DNA from: UBA4416 sp035439445
Lineage (GTDB): Bacteria; Bacteroidota; Bacteroidia; B-17B0; Aurantibacillaceae
Assembly (NCBI GenBank): GCA_035439445.1
Contig: DAORKG010000001.1
Location: 1-64,000, forward strand
Direction of reading: 5' to 3'
Length of the DNA stretch: 64,000 nucleotides
Shown here: piece by piece, positions 44,062 through 51,955 of the stretch
How the letters are laid out: each line of letters starts with the position of its first letter
Position numbering within the stretch: the stretch's first letter is position 1
Program-made: the position numbers and the translations under genes
The notes under the pieces: model-generated
Told to the model about the DNA's origin: nothing
The model's input: only the letters and a program-made list of their open reading frames with translations
The model's database searches: none

Positions 44062-44895
44062 TTATCCTTCGTTAAATTCTGATTCTTCTTGTGTAAATGT
44101 CATGGTGCGATCTTCATCGCTGATTTTTGTTAAGCCATTGCGTTGTAAAATTTCGCGGGCTAAGTTTAAATAGTTTAATGAACCTTTTCCAACAGCATCG
44201 TGCATAATAATCGTCTTACCATGGCTTGGTGCTTCTGCTAATTTTGTATTACGTTGAACGATTGTATTAAATACCATATTTTGGAAATGCATTTTCACTT
44301 CTTCTACTACTTGGTTTGCTAATTTCAAACGCGGGTCATACATCGTTAAAAGAACACCTTCAATGTCTAGCTCTGTGTTAATGTGAGCTTGAACTAATTT
44401 AATAGTTTGTAATAATTTACCCATTCCTTCTAGTGCAAAGTATTCGCATTGAACAGGAATGATAACACTATCAGCAGCAGCTAACGAATTAATAACAGTT
44501 AAACCCAATGATGGACAACAATCGATGATGATAAAATCATAATCGTCTTTAATTTTATTCAAAGCAGCTTTCATCATATAATCTCTGTTAGGGAGATTCA
44601 CAATTTCAAGTTCTATAGCTACTAAGTCTGTGTTAGTTGGTAATAAGTATAAGTTGGGAGTTTCAGTTTCTAAGATAACTTCTTTAGGATGTTTGTTATC
44701 GATGATGCATTCATACAAGCCTGACTTTACGTTCTTAGGCTCAATACCCACACCTGATGTAGCATTAGCTTGAGGATCTGCATCTACTAATAAAGTTTTG
44801 TATTCTAATACTGCTAATGATGCAGCTAAGTTAATTGCCGATGTTGTTTTTCCAACGCCACCTTTTTGATTTGCTATTGCGATAATTTTTCCCAT
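44062..44895 (-). CDS. parA: Chromosome-partitioning ATPase ParA (Soj)
   Basis: A 277-residue P-loop ATPase with the deviant Walker A KGGVGKTT at 11-18 (signature Lys at 11). Walker A', IIIDCCPSLGLTVINSL, and a C-terminal DNA-binding surface are also present. ParA forms gradients on the nucleoid and pulls ParB-parS complexes. The acidic tail EDRTMTFTQEESEFNEG is longer than the core fold needs. It lies between a metal-dependent hydrolase gene (four bases upstream) and parB (80 bases downstream). Confidence 0.97.
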   Translation of the reverse strand: MGKIIAIANQKGGVGKTTSAINLAASLAVLEYKTLLVDADPQANATSGVGIEPKNVKSGLYECIIDNKHPKEVILETETPNLYLLPTNTDLVAIELEIVNLPNRDYMMKAALNKIKDDYDFIIIDCCPSLGLTVINSLAAADSVIIPVQCEYFALEGMGKLLQTIKLVQAHINTELDIEGVLLTMYDPRLKLANQVVEEVKMHFQNMVFNTIVQRNTKLAEAPSHGKTIIMHDAVGKGSLNYLNLAREILQRNGLTKISDEDRTMTFTQEESEFNEG

Positions 44896-44899
44896 GTTC

Positions 44900-45583
44900 T
44901 TATTTGCTAATCGTTTCTCCTATTTCTAAAAGGGTTAATTTTTTTCCCTGTACGCTAAATTTTTGTTTCGCTTCTTCTTTATCAATTTTGATGAAGCCAA
45001 ATGTGTCGTAATGCATACCAATTACATCAGAGCAATTGATAAAATCTTTACAACAGATAATCGCATTATCAACACCCATCGTAAAATTGTCGCCAATTGG
45101 TAAAAAGGCAAAATCAATTTTACGGTAGTTGCCAATTAGTTTCATGTCGTATGTCAAAGCTGTATCCCCGGCATAGTAAAAGTTTTTATCAGAACTTTCA
45201 ATTACAAATCCCATAGGGTTTCCTCCATAGGTTCCATCCGGCATACTGCTACTGTGTTCTGCTTTTACACATTTTACTGAGCCAAAATCAAATATTTTTT
45301 TTCCACCTGTATTCATTGGATGAATATTCTCTACGCCTTTATTTTTAAGCCATACATAGATTTCATAATTGCAGATTACCAATGCATTGGTGCGTTTAGC
45401 AATAGATACGGCATCAGCAATATGATCTTCGTGTCCATGAGAAATCAAAATATAGTCTGCTTTTACAGTTGTTGCGTCAATATTTTTAGCCAACTCATTT
45501 GGAGTAATAAAAGGATCAAATAATAAGTTTTTACTGTTAATTTCTACTCCGAAACAAGAGTGCCCATAATATGTTATGTTCAT
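44900..45583 (-). CDS. UPF0173 metal-dependent hydrolase (metallo-beta-lactamase fold)
   Basis: A 227-residue protein with the metallo-beta-lactamase fold. The metal motif HGHEDH is at 49-54, preceded by the N-terminal YYGHSCFGVE segment, and further metal ligands lie in EHSSSMPDGTYGGNPMGFVIE and YAGDT. These are hallmarks of UPF0173, whose physiological substrate is not established. It is the first gene of the minus-strand run leading to parA, with only four bases between them. Confidence 0.92.
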   Translation of the reverse strand: MNITYYGHSCFGVEINSKNLLFDPFITPNELAKNIDATTVKADYILISHGHEDHIADAVSIAKRTNALVICNYEIYVWLKNKGVENIHPMNTGGKKIFDFGSVKCVKAEHSSSMPDGTYGGNPMGFVIESSDKNFYYAGDTALTYDMKLIGNYRKIDFAFLPIGDNFTMGVDNAIICCKDFINCSDVIGMHYDTFGFIKIDKEEAKQKFSVQGKKLTLLEIGETISK

Positions 45584-45616
45584 TACCTAAAAAATCAAAA
45601 AAATAGTACTAATTAT

Positions 45617-45642
45617 CCCCGTAAATTTAAACTATTTAGGGG
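45617..45642. promoter_or_regulatory. Inverted repeat in the divergent promoter region
   Basis: CCCCGTAAAT (45617-45626) pairs with ATTTAGGGG (45634-45642) apart from one bulged G. It sits midway between the divergent starts at 45583 and 45705 and could be a regulator site or a leader hairpin. Confidence 0.35.
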
Positions 45643-45704
45643 TTTTATCTGTTTTTAGTTTTTAACAGTAAAATTCATAACTTCGCCAAAATGTTAATAA
45701 TATA

Positions 45705-46232
45705 ATGCATTCAATTACAATCATATCGGCTACTAACAGACCAGACAGTAATACAGAAAAAGTAGCCAATCATTATTTGTCGGTTTTAAGAAGTAAAGGT
45801 ATTGAAACTGAGTTGTTTAGCCTTAAAGATTTACCTGAGTGTATCTTGCATTCAGATTTGTATGGAAAACGCTCACCTGAGTTTCAAGAAATTATAGATA
45901 AATACGTTGATAAACAAAGTAAATTTATTTTTGTGGCACCCGAATACAATGGAAGTTTTGCTGGTGTTTTGAAGGTATTTTTGGATGCTATTCCTCCACG
46001 TATGTGGACAGAAAACAAAGCTTGTTTGGTTGGTGTTTCAACAGGAAGAGCAGGTAATTTGAGAGGAATGGAACATTTAACCAATATTTTAAATTACTTA
46101 AAAATTAATGTATATCATAATAAGCTTCCTATTAGCCGCGTTGATACATTAATGGATGCGCAAGGAAACTTAACGGATGCCGACACATTGAAGGTAATTG
46201 ATTGGCAGTTGGAAGGCTTTTTGAAGTTTTAA
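45705..46232 (+). CDS. NAD(P)H-dependent FMN reductase family protein
   Basis: A 175-residue flavodoxin-like flavoprotein. The phosphate-binding loop follows the first strand (SATNRPDSNTEKVANHYL), and FVAPEYNGSFAGVLKVFLDAIP is the diagnostic flavin-contacting segment of the FMN-red (ArsH/azoreductase-like) family. VGVSTGRAGNLRGM completes the site. Such enzymes reduce FMN, quinones or azo compounds with NAD(P)H; the natural substrate is unknown. It is divergent from the UPF0173 gene and followed by an unrelated ORF6N gene. Confidence 0.9.
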   Translation: MHSITIISATNRPDSNTEKVANHYLSVLRSKGIETELFSLKDLPECILHSDLYGKRSPEFQEIIDKYVDKQSKFIFVAPEYNGSFAGVLKVFLDAIPPRMWTENKACLVGVSTGRAGNLRGMEHLTNILNYLKINVYHNKLPISRVDTLMDAQGNLTDADTLKVIDWQLEGFLKF

Positions 46233-46368
46233 TTATTCTCTTTTTTCAAAATGCTATAATTCGTAGCACAAGTCTATTTCTAAATTATTTAATCTTGCAA
46301 TGTATTTTGTAGAGAGTTTAATTTATGAGTAAACAAAAAATTTAGTAGTTGTCCTAGACGAATTAGTA

Positions 46369-46860
46369 ATGAATAAGATATATCTTATTCGAAATCAAAA
46401 AGTAATGTTAGATAGTGAATTAGCTGAGCTTTATCAAGTTGAAACTAAAGTATTAAATCAGCAAGTGAAAAGAAATTTGAGACGATTTCCTGATGATTTT
46501 ATGTTTCAATTGACTAAGGAAGAGTGGGAATTTATCCGGTCACAAATTGTGACCGGATCAGGAATTAAAAGAAACATCAGCGCTTTACCTTTTGTTTTTA
46601 CGGAGCAAGGTGTAGCCATGTTATCAGGGATTTTACATAGCGATAGGGCTATTGCAGTTAATATTCAAATTATGAGAATTTTCACAAAAATTCGTCAAAC
46701 GTTAGTTGATAATACTGATTTGCGGTTAGATATTGAAAAAATAAAAAACAAACTCGATAATCAGGATAAAAATATGGAGATAGTTTTTAGATACTTGGAT
46801 GAGTTATTGGAAAAGAAAGAAAATCCTATTGAGAGAAATAAAATAGGCTATAAGATTTAA
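46369..46860 (+). CDS. ORF6N-domain DNA-binding protein
   Basis: A 163-residue protein. Residues about 3-95 form the ORF6N domain, recognised by IYLIRNQKVMLDSELAELYQVETKVLNQQVKRN, FPDDFMFQLTKEEWEF and LPFVFTEQGVAMLSGIL. A coiled coil fills the C-terminal third (DLRLDIEKIKNKLDNQDKN). The domain occurs in phage antirepressors and in free-standing chromosomal genes of Bacteroidota, where its role is unknown. No phage genes surround it here. A 25-base perfect palindrome (46534-46558) lies inside the coding sequence over the IRSQIVTG codons. Confidence 0.9.
   Translation: MNKIYLIRNQKVMLDSELAELYQVETKVLNQQVKRNLRRFPDDFMFQLTKEEWEFIRSQIVTGSGIKRNISALPFVFTEQGVAMLSGILHSDRAIAVNIQIMRIFTKIRQTLVDNTDLRLDIEKIKNKLDNQDKNMEIVFRYLDELLEKKENPIERNKIGYKI
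46534..46558. repeat. 25-base palindrome inside the ORF6N gene
   Basis: ATCCGGTCACAA (46534-46545) and TTGTGACCGGAT (46547-46558) are perfect inverted arms around a single base. It encodes the conserved RSQIVT region of the domain. Confidence 0.7.
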
Positions 46861-46870
46861 AAAATCAGAA

Positions 46871-46903
46871 AGACCTTTCAGGTTTCAAAAAACTGAAAGG
46901 TCT
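46871..46903. terminator. Hairpin between convergent ORF6N and rnhA genes
   Basis: AGACCTTTCAG (46871-46881) pairs with CTGAAAGGTCT (46893-46903), partly extended by GTTT/AAAA. It lies between two converging genes and is related to the palindromes at 1262 and 26873. Confidence 0.6.
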
Positions 46904-46911
46904 GCGTAGAA

Positions 46912-47379
46912 CTATTTTTTCAATAACTCATAGCCCTCATCAACTAATAAATGTTTGCTTTTACTTGCGGCAACTGCTAATTCATCACAACGGTTGTTTT
47001 CAGGATTACTCGCATGACCTTTTACCCAAACATATTTTACTTGGTGTTTTTTATTTATTTCTAAAAAACGTTTCCATAAATCTGGATTAGCTTTGTCTTT
47101 AAAATTCTTCTTTATCCAACCATAAACCCAACCTAAATTAATTGCATCAACAACGTATTTGGAATCGGAATACACAACTACGTTTAAGCCCTCTTTTTTC
47201 AGAGATTCCAGTGCAACAATGACGGCAATTAATTCCATGCGATTATTAGTTGTTTTTCTAAAACCATATGCCATTTCTTTACGTTGCTCTTTGTATTTCA
47301 TTACAATACCTAAACCACCAGGGCCTGGGTTTCCGCTGCATGCGCCATCAGTATATATTTCAACTACAGAACTTGACAT
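46912..47379 (-). CDS. rnhA: Ribonuclease HI
   Basis: A 155-residue RNase HI that degrades RNA in RNA-DNA hybrids. The four catalytic acids are in place: Asp11 (YTDGACSGNPGPGG), Glu49 (NNRMEL), Asp72 (YSDSKYV) and Asp132 (NNRCDELA). The catalytic His122 in VKGHASNPENN is also present. Full length, no hybrid-binding N-terminal domain. A TATATTTG box lies nine bases before the ATG, implying a very short leader. It is divergent from the M42 peptidase gene. Confidence 0.96.
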   Translation of the reverse strand: MSSSVVEIYTDGACSGNPGPGGLGIVMKYKEQRKEMAYGFRKTTNNRMELIAVIVALESLKKEGLNVVVYSDSKYVVDAINLGWVYGWIKKNFKDKANPDLWKRFLEINKKHQVKYVWVKGHASNPENNRCDELAVAASKSKHLLVDEGYELLKK

Positions 47380-47387
47380 AAATCACG

Positions 47388-47395
47388 CAAATATA
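47388..47395 (-). promoter_or_regulatory. -7 element immediately upstream of rnhA
   Basis: TATATTTG on the minus strand matches TAnnTTTG and ends nine bases before the ATG at 47379. The expected transcript start leaves a leader of only about two bases. No clear -33 element is visible. Confidence 0.45.
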
Positions 47396-47471
47396 CCGTA
47401 TGATTTTTGTATTTTTTAATCATTAATTCTCTAGTTTTTTCATATATTTAAAACCTATATAAAATCAAGAT

Positions 47472-48578
47472 ATGGCAAAGAAAACAGCTAAAAAAGATAA
47501 AAGTATTTTTACTCAAAATTCTTTAACATTTTTAAAAGACTATTTAAATAATCCTTCACCAACAGGTTTTGAAAGTGCGGGACAAAAAATGTGGTTAAAC
47601 TACATTAAGCCATATATAGATGAACATTATGTAGATAACTACGGAACAGTAGTTGGGATTGTAAATCCTGATGCACCGTATAAAGTAATTATTGAGGCGC
47701 ATGCTGATGAGATTTCTTGGTTTGTTCATTATATTACAAAAGATGGATTTATATACTTGCGTCGTAATGGCGGAAGCGATCATCAAATAGCGCCATCTAA
47801 GAGAGTTAATATTTTTACAGATAAAGGAATTGTAAAAGGAGTATTTGGTTGGCCGGCTATTCATGTTCGTGATGCTGCTAAAGAAGAAACTCCAACCTTA
47901 AAAAATATTTTCTTAGATTTAGGTTGCAAGAGCGATAAAGAAGTTGAAGAATTAGGCGTTCATGTTGGTTGTGTGGTTACCTACGAAGATGAGTTCATGG
48001 TATTAAATGACCGTTACTTTGTTGGTAGAGCATTAGATAACCGCATTGGTGGATTTATGATTGCAGAAGTTGCTCGTTTATTAAAAGAAAGTAAAACGAA
48101 ATTGCCATTTGGTTTATACATCGTTAATGCTGTTCAGGAAGAAGTTGGTTTAAATGGTGCAACTATGATTGCTCATAAGATAAAACCTAATGCGGCTATT
48201 GTTACTGATGTTTGTCATGATACACAAACTCCTATGATGAATAAAATTGTTAGCGGTGATTTAGCTTGTGGTAAAGGACCTGTTTTGTCATACGGACCGG
48301 CAGTGCATAATAATTTATTGAAATTAATTATCGATGCTGCTACAAAAAATAAAATTGATTTCCAACGTCAAGCTGCCAGTAGAGTGACAGGAACAGATAC
48401 TGATGCTATTGCCTTTAGTAATGATGGTGTACCGTCTGCTTTGATTTCATTGCCTTTACGCTATATGCACACTACAGTGGAAAGTGTTCATAAAGATGAT
48501 GTAGAGAATGTAATTAAATTAATTCTGGCTTCATTAAAAAATATTAAAAACAATCACGATTTCCGTTATTTAAAATAA
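47472..48578 (+). CDS. M42-family metallo-aminopeptidase/endoglucanase-like protein
   Basis: A 368-residue dinuclear zinc aminopeptidase of family M42 (FrvX type). Metal and catalytic residues are visible as His77 and Asp79 (IIEAHADEIS), Asp189 (GRALDNRIGG), Glu223-Glu224 (VNAVQEEVGLNGA) and Asp246 (AAIVTDVCHD). The last His is in the C-terminal RYMHTTVESVHKDD. The N-terminal SPTGFE segment is also diagnostic. Such enzymes usually form tetrahedral dodecamers that trim peptides in the cytosol. The basic lead MAKKTAKKDK is an addition. Confidence 0.93.
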   Translation: MAKKTAKKDKSIFTQNSLTFLKDYLNNPSPTGFESAGQKMWLNYIKPYIDEHYVDNYGTVVGIVNPDAPYKVIIEAHADEISWFVHYITKDGFIYLRRNGGSDHQIAPSKRVNIFTDKGIVKGVFGWPAIHVRDAAKEETPTLKNIFLDLGCKSDKEVEELGVHVGCVVTYEDEFMVLNDRYFVGRALDNRIGGFMIAEVARLLKESKTKLPFGLYIVNAVQEEVGLNGATMIAHKIKPNAAIVTDVCHDTQTPMMNKIVSGDLACGKGPVLSYGPAVHNNLLKLIIDAATKNKIDFQRQAASRVTGTDTDAIAFSNDGVPSALISLPLRYMHTTVESVHKDDVENVIKLILASLKNIKNNHDFRYLK

Positions 48579-48626
48579 TTTTTTCATTATCGAATTGACT
48601 CATCGTCAAATTGACTAATTAATAAA

Positions 48627-50165
48627 ATGGCTACTATAATTGATTCTATATTAAAAGGTGCAGTTAAGTTGGGAAATAAAATTCCTAAGAAAACTAACTA
48701 TTATGCTCAGCAGACAAAGGTTTTAAAAAAGCTGATGACCAAGGCAGAGCATACAGCTTTTGGTGAACATTTTCATTTCACAAAATTATTGCAGCAAAAA
48801 AATCCAATCGAAGGATTTCAAGCTACAGTGAAAATGTATGATTATAGCAGTATCTATAAAGAGTGGTGGTATAGGGCACATAAAGGAGAACCTTATGTTT
48901 GTTGGCCAAATCATATTAAGTATTTTGCTTTGAGTTCTGGAACTTCAGAAGCAGCAAGTAAATATATTCCTGTTACAAAAGAAATGTTGAAAGCATTTAA
49001 AAGAGGAAGTGTTCGTCAAATTGTTGCTCAGGCAAACTATGATTTACCAAAAGAACATTTCTCAAAAGGAATGTTGATGATTGGAGGAAGTACTTTGTTA
49101 GATTTTAATGGCAGTCATTACTCAGGAGATTTAAGCGGTATCACTGCTGCTAATATTCCTGTTTGGTTTCAACATTTTTATAAACCGGGAAAGAAGATTT
49201 CGAGGTATAAAGATTGGGAAACTAAATTGGCTGAGATAGTAAAGAGTGCAAAAGATTGGGATATAGGTGTTATTGTTGGTGTGCCGGCTTGGGTACAAAT
49301 TTTAATGGAGCGAGTAATTGAACATTATAACGTAAAAACTATCCATGATATTTGGCCTAATTTAAGAGCATACGTGCATGCTGGTGTTTCTATTGAACCC
49401 TACAGAAAAAGTATTGCTAAGTTGACTGCTTTTCCTTTAATTTTTTCAGATACATATCTAGCATCAGAAGGTTTAATTGCTTATCAAGAAAGGCCAAATC
49501 CATACCAAGGAATGCGCATGTTGTTGGATAATGGAATCTTTTATGAATTTGTTCCTTTCAACGAAGAAAATTTTGATTCGGATGGTAATATGAAATATGG
49601 TGCCACTGCTTTAACAATTAAAGATGTAGAGCTAGGAAAAGACTACGCATTACTTCTTTCGTCTTGTTCAGGTGCTTGGAGGTATTTGATTGGAGATACA
49701 ATTCGTTTTACAGATTTGGAGCATGCTGAAATTGTTATTACTGGACGTACGAAACATTATTTAAGTTTATGTGGTGAGCATTTATCGGTTGAGAATATGA
49801 GTCGTGCGATTAAGTTAACGGCTGATGATTTGAAAATCGAGATTAATGAATTTGCTGTTGCAGGTATTCCTCATGGAACTTTATTTGCTCATCAATGGTA
49901 TGTAGGTTCAAATAAAAAAGTGTCGGAAGAAGATATCAAGCAACGATTGGATTTTCATTTAAAAGAAATTAATGATGACTATCGAACTGAACGTATTGCT
50001 GCATTAAAAGATGTTTATGTTAAAGTGTTACCTGATGATGCCTTTATAGATTTTATGGCATCAAAGGGTAAGTTAGGATCGGCACATAAATTCCCAAGAG
50101 TTTTAAAAGGTAAATTATTAGAAGAGTGGCAAGGATTTATTGCTAATTATAAAAACGCATTTTGA
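48627..50165 (+). CDS. GH3-fold acyl-adenylating enzyme (GH3 auxin-responsive family)
   Basis: A 512-residue member of the GH3 family of adenylate-forming enzymes. The ATP-binding loop LSSGTSEAASKYIP lies near 101-114, FSDTYLASEGLIAYQ in the middle, and GAWRYLIGDTIRFTD plus ITGRTKHYLSLCGEHLS at about 350-390. C-terminal RYLxGD, TGRTK and GEH motifs mark the family. Plant members join amino acids to hormones. Bacterial substrates are not known, so acyl-amide synthesis here is an inference. It leads a close-packed run and overlaps the LysE-type exporter gene by four bases, which would fit synthesis followed by export of a small conjugate. Confidence 0.9.
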   Translation: MATIIDSILKGAVKLGNKIPKKTNYYAQQTKVLKKLMTKAEHTAFGEHFHFTKLLQQKNPIEGFQATVKMYDYSSIYKEWWYRAHKGEPYVCWPNHIKYFALSSGTSEAASKYIPVTKEMLKAFKRGSVRQIVAQANYDLPKEHFSKGMLMIGGSTLLDFNGSHYSGDLSGITAANIPVWFQHFYKPGKKISRYKDWETKLAEIVKSAKDWDIGVIVGVPAWVQILMERVIEHYNVKTIHDIWPNLRAYVHAGVSIEPYRKSIAKLTAFPLIFSDTYLASEGLIAYQERPNPYQGMRMLLDNGIFYEFVPFNEENFDSDGNMKYGATALTIKDVELGKDYALLLSSCSGAWRYLIGDTIRFTDLEHAEIVITGRTKHYLSLCGEHLSVENMSRAIKLTADDLKIEINEFAVAGIPHGTLFAHQWYVGSNKKVSEEDIKQRLDFHLKEINDDYRTERIAALKDVYVKVLPDDAFIDFMASKGKLGSAHKFPRVLKGKLLEEWQGFIANYKNAF

Positions 50166-50803
50166 TTTTAAGTTTAACATATCAGGCAATTGTCATTATA
50201 CTATTACTTACGTTTTCGTTTGGTCCCGCGTTTTTTGCATTGATTAATACCGGAATAAAGTTTGGATATAAAACAGGATCCTTTTTAGCCATTGGCGTGG
50301 TAATGAGTGATTTCTTTTTGTGTTTATTGGTTTGTGTTTTAGTTCATTTCGGTATGGCCAACTTATTACATTCTGAAAAAACACAAACATTTTTTGCTAT
50401 TATCGGTGGCATCATCTTAATTGTTTTTGGGGCATTCTTCTTTAAAAAAATCCCTGTAAAAACTGACGATGTAATTGAGATTGAAAATCAATTACCAAGT
50501 CCTAAACTGATGTTCTTAAAAGGTTTCTTCTTAAATTTATTTAACCCAACTGTTTGGCTTCTTTGGTTGGCTAATGTTACCGCTATCAGTAAAACATTGG
50601 ATTATTCAATGATTAAAATGGTTGTGTTTTTTAGTATTGTTTTGGGAGCTGTTTTATTAGTAGAGTTATTTAAAGTAAAGTTAGCGGGAAAAATCAAAGA
50701 TTATTTAACTAATAAAATTATGACCATTGTTAATTATATAACAGGAACAGCATTAATCATATTTGGGTTAATATTAATATATAATCATTACTTTAATAAA
50801 TAA
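50162..50803 (+). CDS. LysE-family exporter
   Basis: A 213-residue inner-membrane protein with about six hydrophobic helices. The first helix region FSFGPAFFALINTGIKFGYKTG and the central FFLNLFNPTVWLLWLANVT are typical of LysE/RhtB amino-acid exporters. The only start that preserves the first helix is TTG at 50162, whose bases overlap the GH3 stop (TTGA). This gives translational coupling to the GH3 enzyme. The exported substrate is unknown; an amino acid or amide conjugate made by the neighbour is a guess. It shares a single base with the next start (TAATG). Confidence 0.88.
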   Translation: MILSLTYQAIVIILLLTFSFGPAFFALINTGIKFGYKTGSFLAIGVVMSDFFLCLLVCVLVHFGMANLLHSEKTQTFFAIIGGIILIVFGAFFFKKIPVKTDDVIEIENQLPSPKLMFLKGFFLNLFNPTVWLLWLANVTAISKTLDYSMIKMVVFFSIVLGAVLLVELFKVKLAGKIKDYLTNKIMTIVNYITGTALIIFGLILIYNHYFNK

Positions 50804-51078
50804 TGGCAGCAGGTACATTTGATGAGTTAAGAAAAAAATTAGAGGAAAGTATTAAATCGTTCCCTTATGTCTATATGTTTAAATTTATTATTAAGGCAGA
50901 TAATAAAACAATGGCATTGGTAGAGGTTATATTTGATAATGATGCAGAGATACTACAAAAACAATCTACAAAAGGAAATTACATAAGTATTACTGTAAAA
51001 CAGGTAGTGATGAATGTAGATGAAATTATTTTTATTTACGAAAAAGCAGCAGAGATAGAAGGAGTAATGTCATTATAA
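50803..51078 (+). CDS. DUF493 family protein
   Basis: A 91-residue protein with the DUF493 (YbeD-like) alpha/beta pattern: FDELRKKLEESIKSFPYVYMFKFIIKADN then KGNYISITVKQVVMNVDEIIFIYEKA, ending IEGVMSL. The fold resembles an ACT-like regulatory domain and the role is unresolved. Both its start and stop overlap neighbours (TAATG at each end), so it is tightly coupled in the run. Confidence 0.88.
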   Translation: MAAGTFDELRKKLEESIKSFPYVYMFKFIIKADNKTMALVEVIFDNDAEILQKQSTKGNYISITVKQVVMNVDEIIFIYEKAAEIEGVMSL

Positions 51079-51953
51079 TGTCTGTATTTCAATTACAAAA
51101 TAGTTTATTAAGCATTAAAGTAAATTCGTTTGGAGCGGAATTATGTTCAGTAGTTTCAAATGAAACACAAATCGAATATATCTGGCAGGCAGATGAAAAA
51201 ATATGGGCACGTCATGCGCCAAATTTATTTCCAATTGTAGGTAAATTAAAAGACGGAAAGTATATTTATCAGTCTAAAGAATATCAGTTGTCTCAGCATG
51301 GTTTTGCCAGAGATAATGAATTTATTTGTATTGAAGAGCAAGTAGATTTTTTACTATTTGAATTTACAGCTAATGAATCTACTTTAGAGAAATTTCCATT
51401 TCATTTTTGTTTACAGGTCGGATATAAATTAGAAGGGAATACTATAAAAGTAAGTTACTCTGTTTTTAATCCTGACAGTAAGGAATTATATTTTTCGGTT
51501 GGAGCCCATCCAGCATTTAATTGTCCTCTTCAGAGTAATGAGTTGTTTAGTGATTATGAATTGTATTTTCCCCATAATTCTAAATTAACTTTAAATACAT
51601 TAAATGAAGGCTTGATAACATCTCAAACAAAGGAGATTTTATTGGAGCAAAACAAATTGAATGTTACTAAAGATTTATTTGAAAATGATGCTTTAGTTTG
51701 TATGAATTCACAAATAGGCGAAGTGCATTTAATTTCAAGTAAGTCAAAGCACGGTGTTGCATTGGTTTCTGAAAACTGGCCTTATTACGGAATTTGGTCA
51801 AAGAAAGGATGCGAGCAATTTGTGTGTTTAGAACCTTGGTATGGTATTGCAGATGATGAAAATACTCATGGAGATTTTGTTTCAAAAAACGGAATCATAA
51901 AAGTTGAATCTGAACGGTATTTTAATTGTTCATTTAATATGATGTTTTTTTGA
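51078..51953 (+). CDS. Aldose 1-epimerase family protein
   Basis: A 291-residue protein of the galactose mutarotase-like fold (YeaD/LacX group). Landmarks are GAELCSVVSNETQIEYIWQAD, HAPNLFPIVGKLKDGKYIY, QHGFARDNEF and SVGAHPAFNCPL, the last holding the catalytic His. LEPWYGIADDENTHGDF near the C-terminus supplies the expected acidic residue. It interconverts sugar anomers or acts on hexose-6-phosphates; the substrate is not evident. It overlaps DUF493 upstream and directly precedes the sulfatase-fold gene. Confidence 0.9.
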   Translation: MSVFQLQNSLLSIKVNSFGAELCSVVSNETQIEYIWQADEKIWARHAPNLFPIVGKLKDGKYIYQSKEYQLSQHGFARDNEFICIEEQVDFLLFEFTANESTLEKFPFHFCLQVGYKLEGNTIKVSYSVFNPDSKELYFSVGAHPAFNCPLQSNELFSDYELYFPHNSKLTLNTLNEGLITSQTKEILLEQNKLNVTKDLFENDALVCMNSQIGEVHLISSKSKHGVALVSENWPYYGIWSKKGCEQFVCLEPWYGIADDENTHGDFVSKNGIIKVESERYFNCSFNMMFF

Positions 51954-51955
51954 AA

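Noticed and set aside
42443..44895. parS site near parAB
   Set aside because: No GTTTCAC...GTGAAAC-type or other CACGTG-centred 16-base palindrome was found around parA-parB; the hairpin at 43036-43076 has a T tail and fits a terminator better.
46369..46860. Prophage remnant suggested by the ORF6N gene
   Set aside because: ORF6N genes are common alone in Bacteroidota chromosomes, and no phage structural, integrase or lysis genes flank it.
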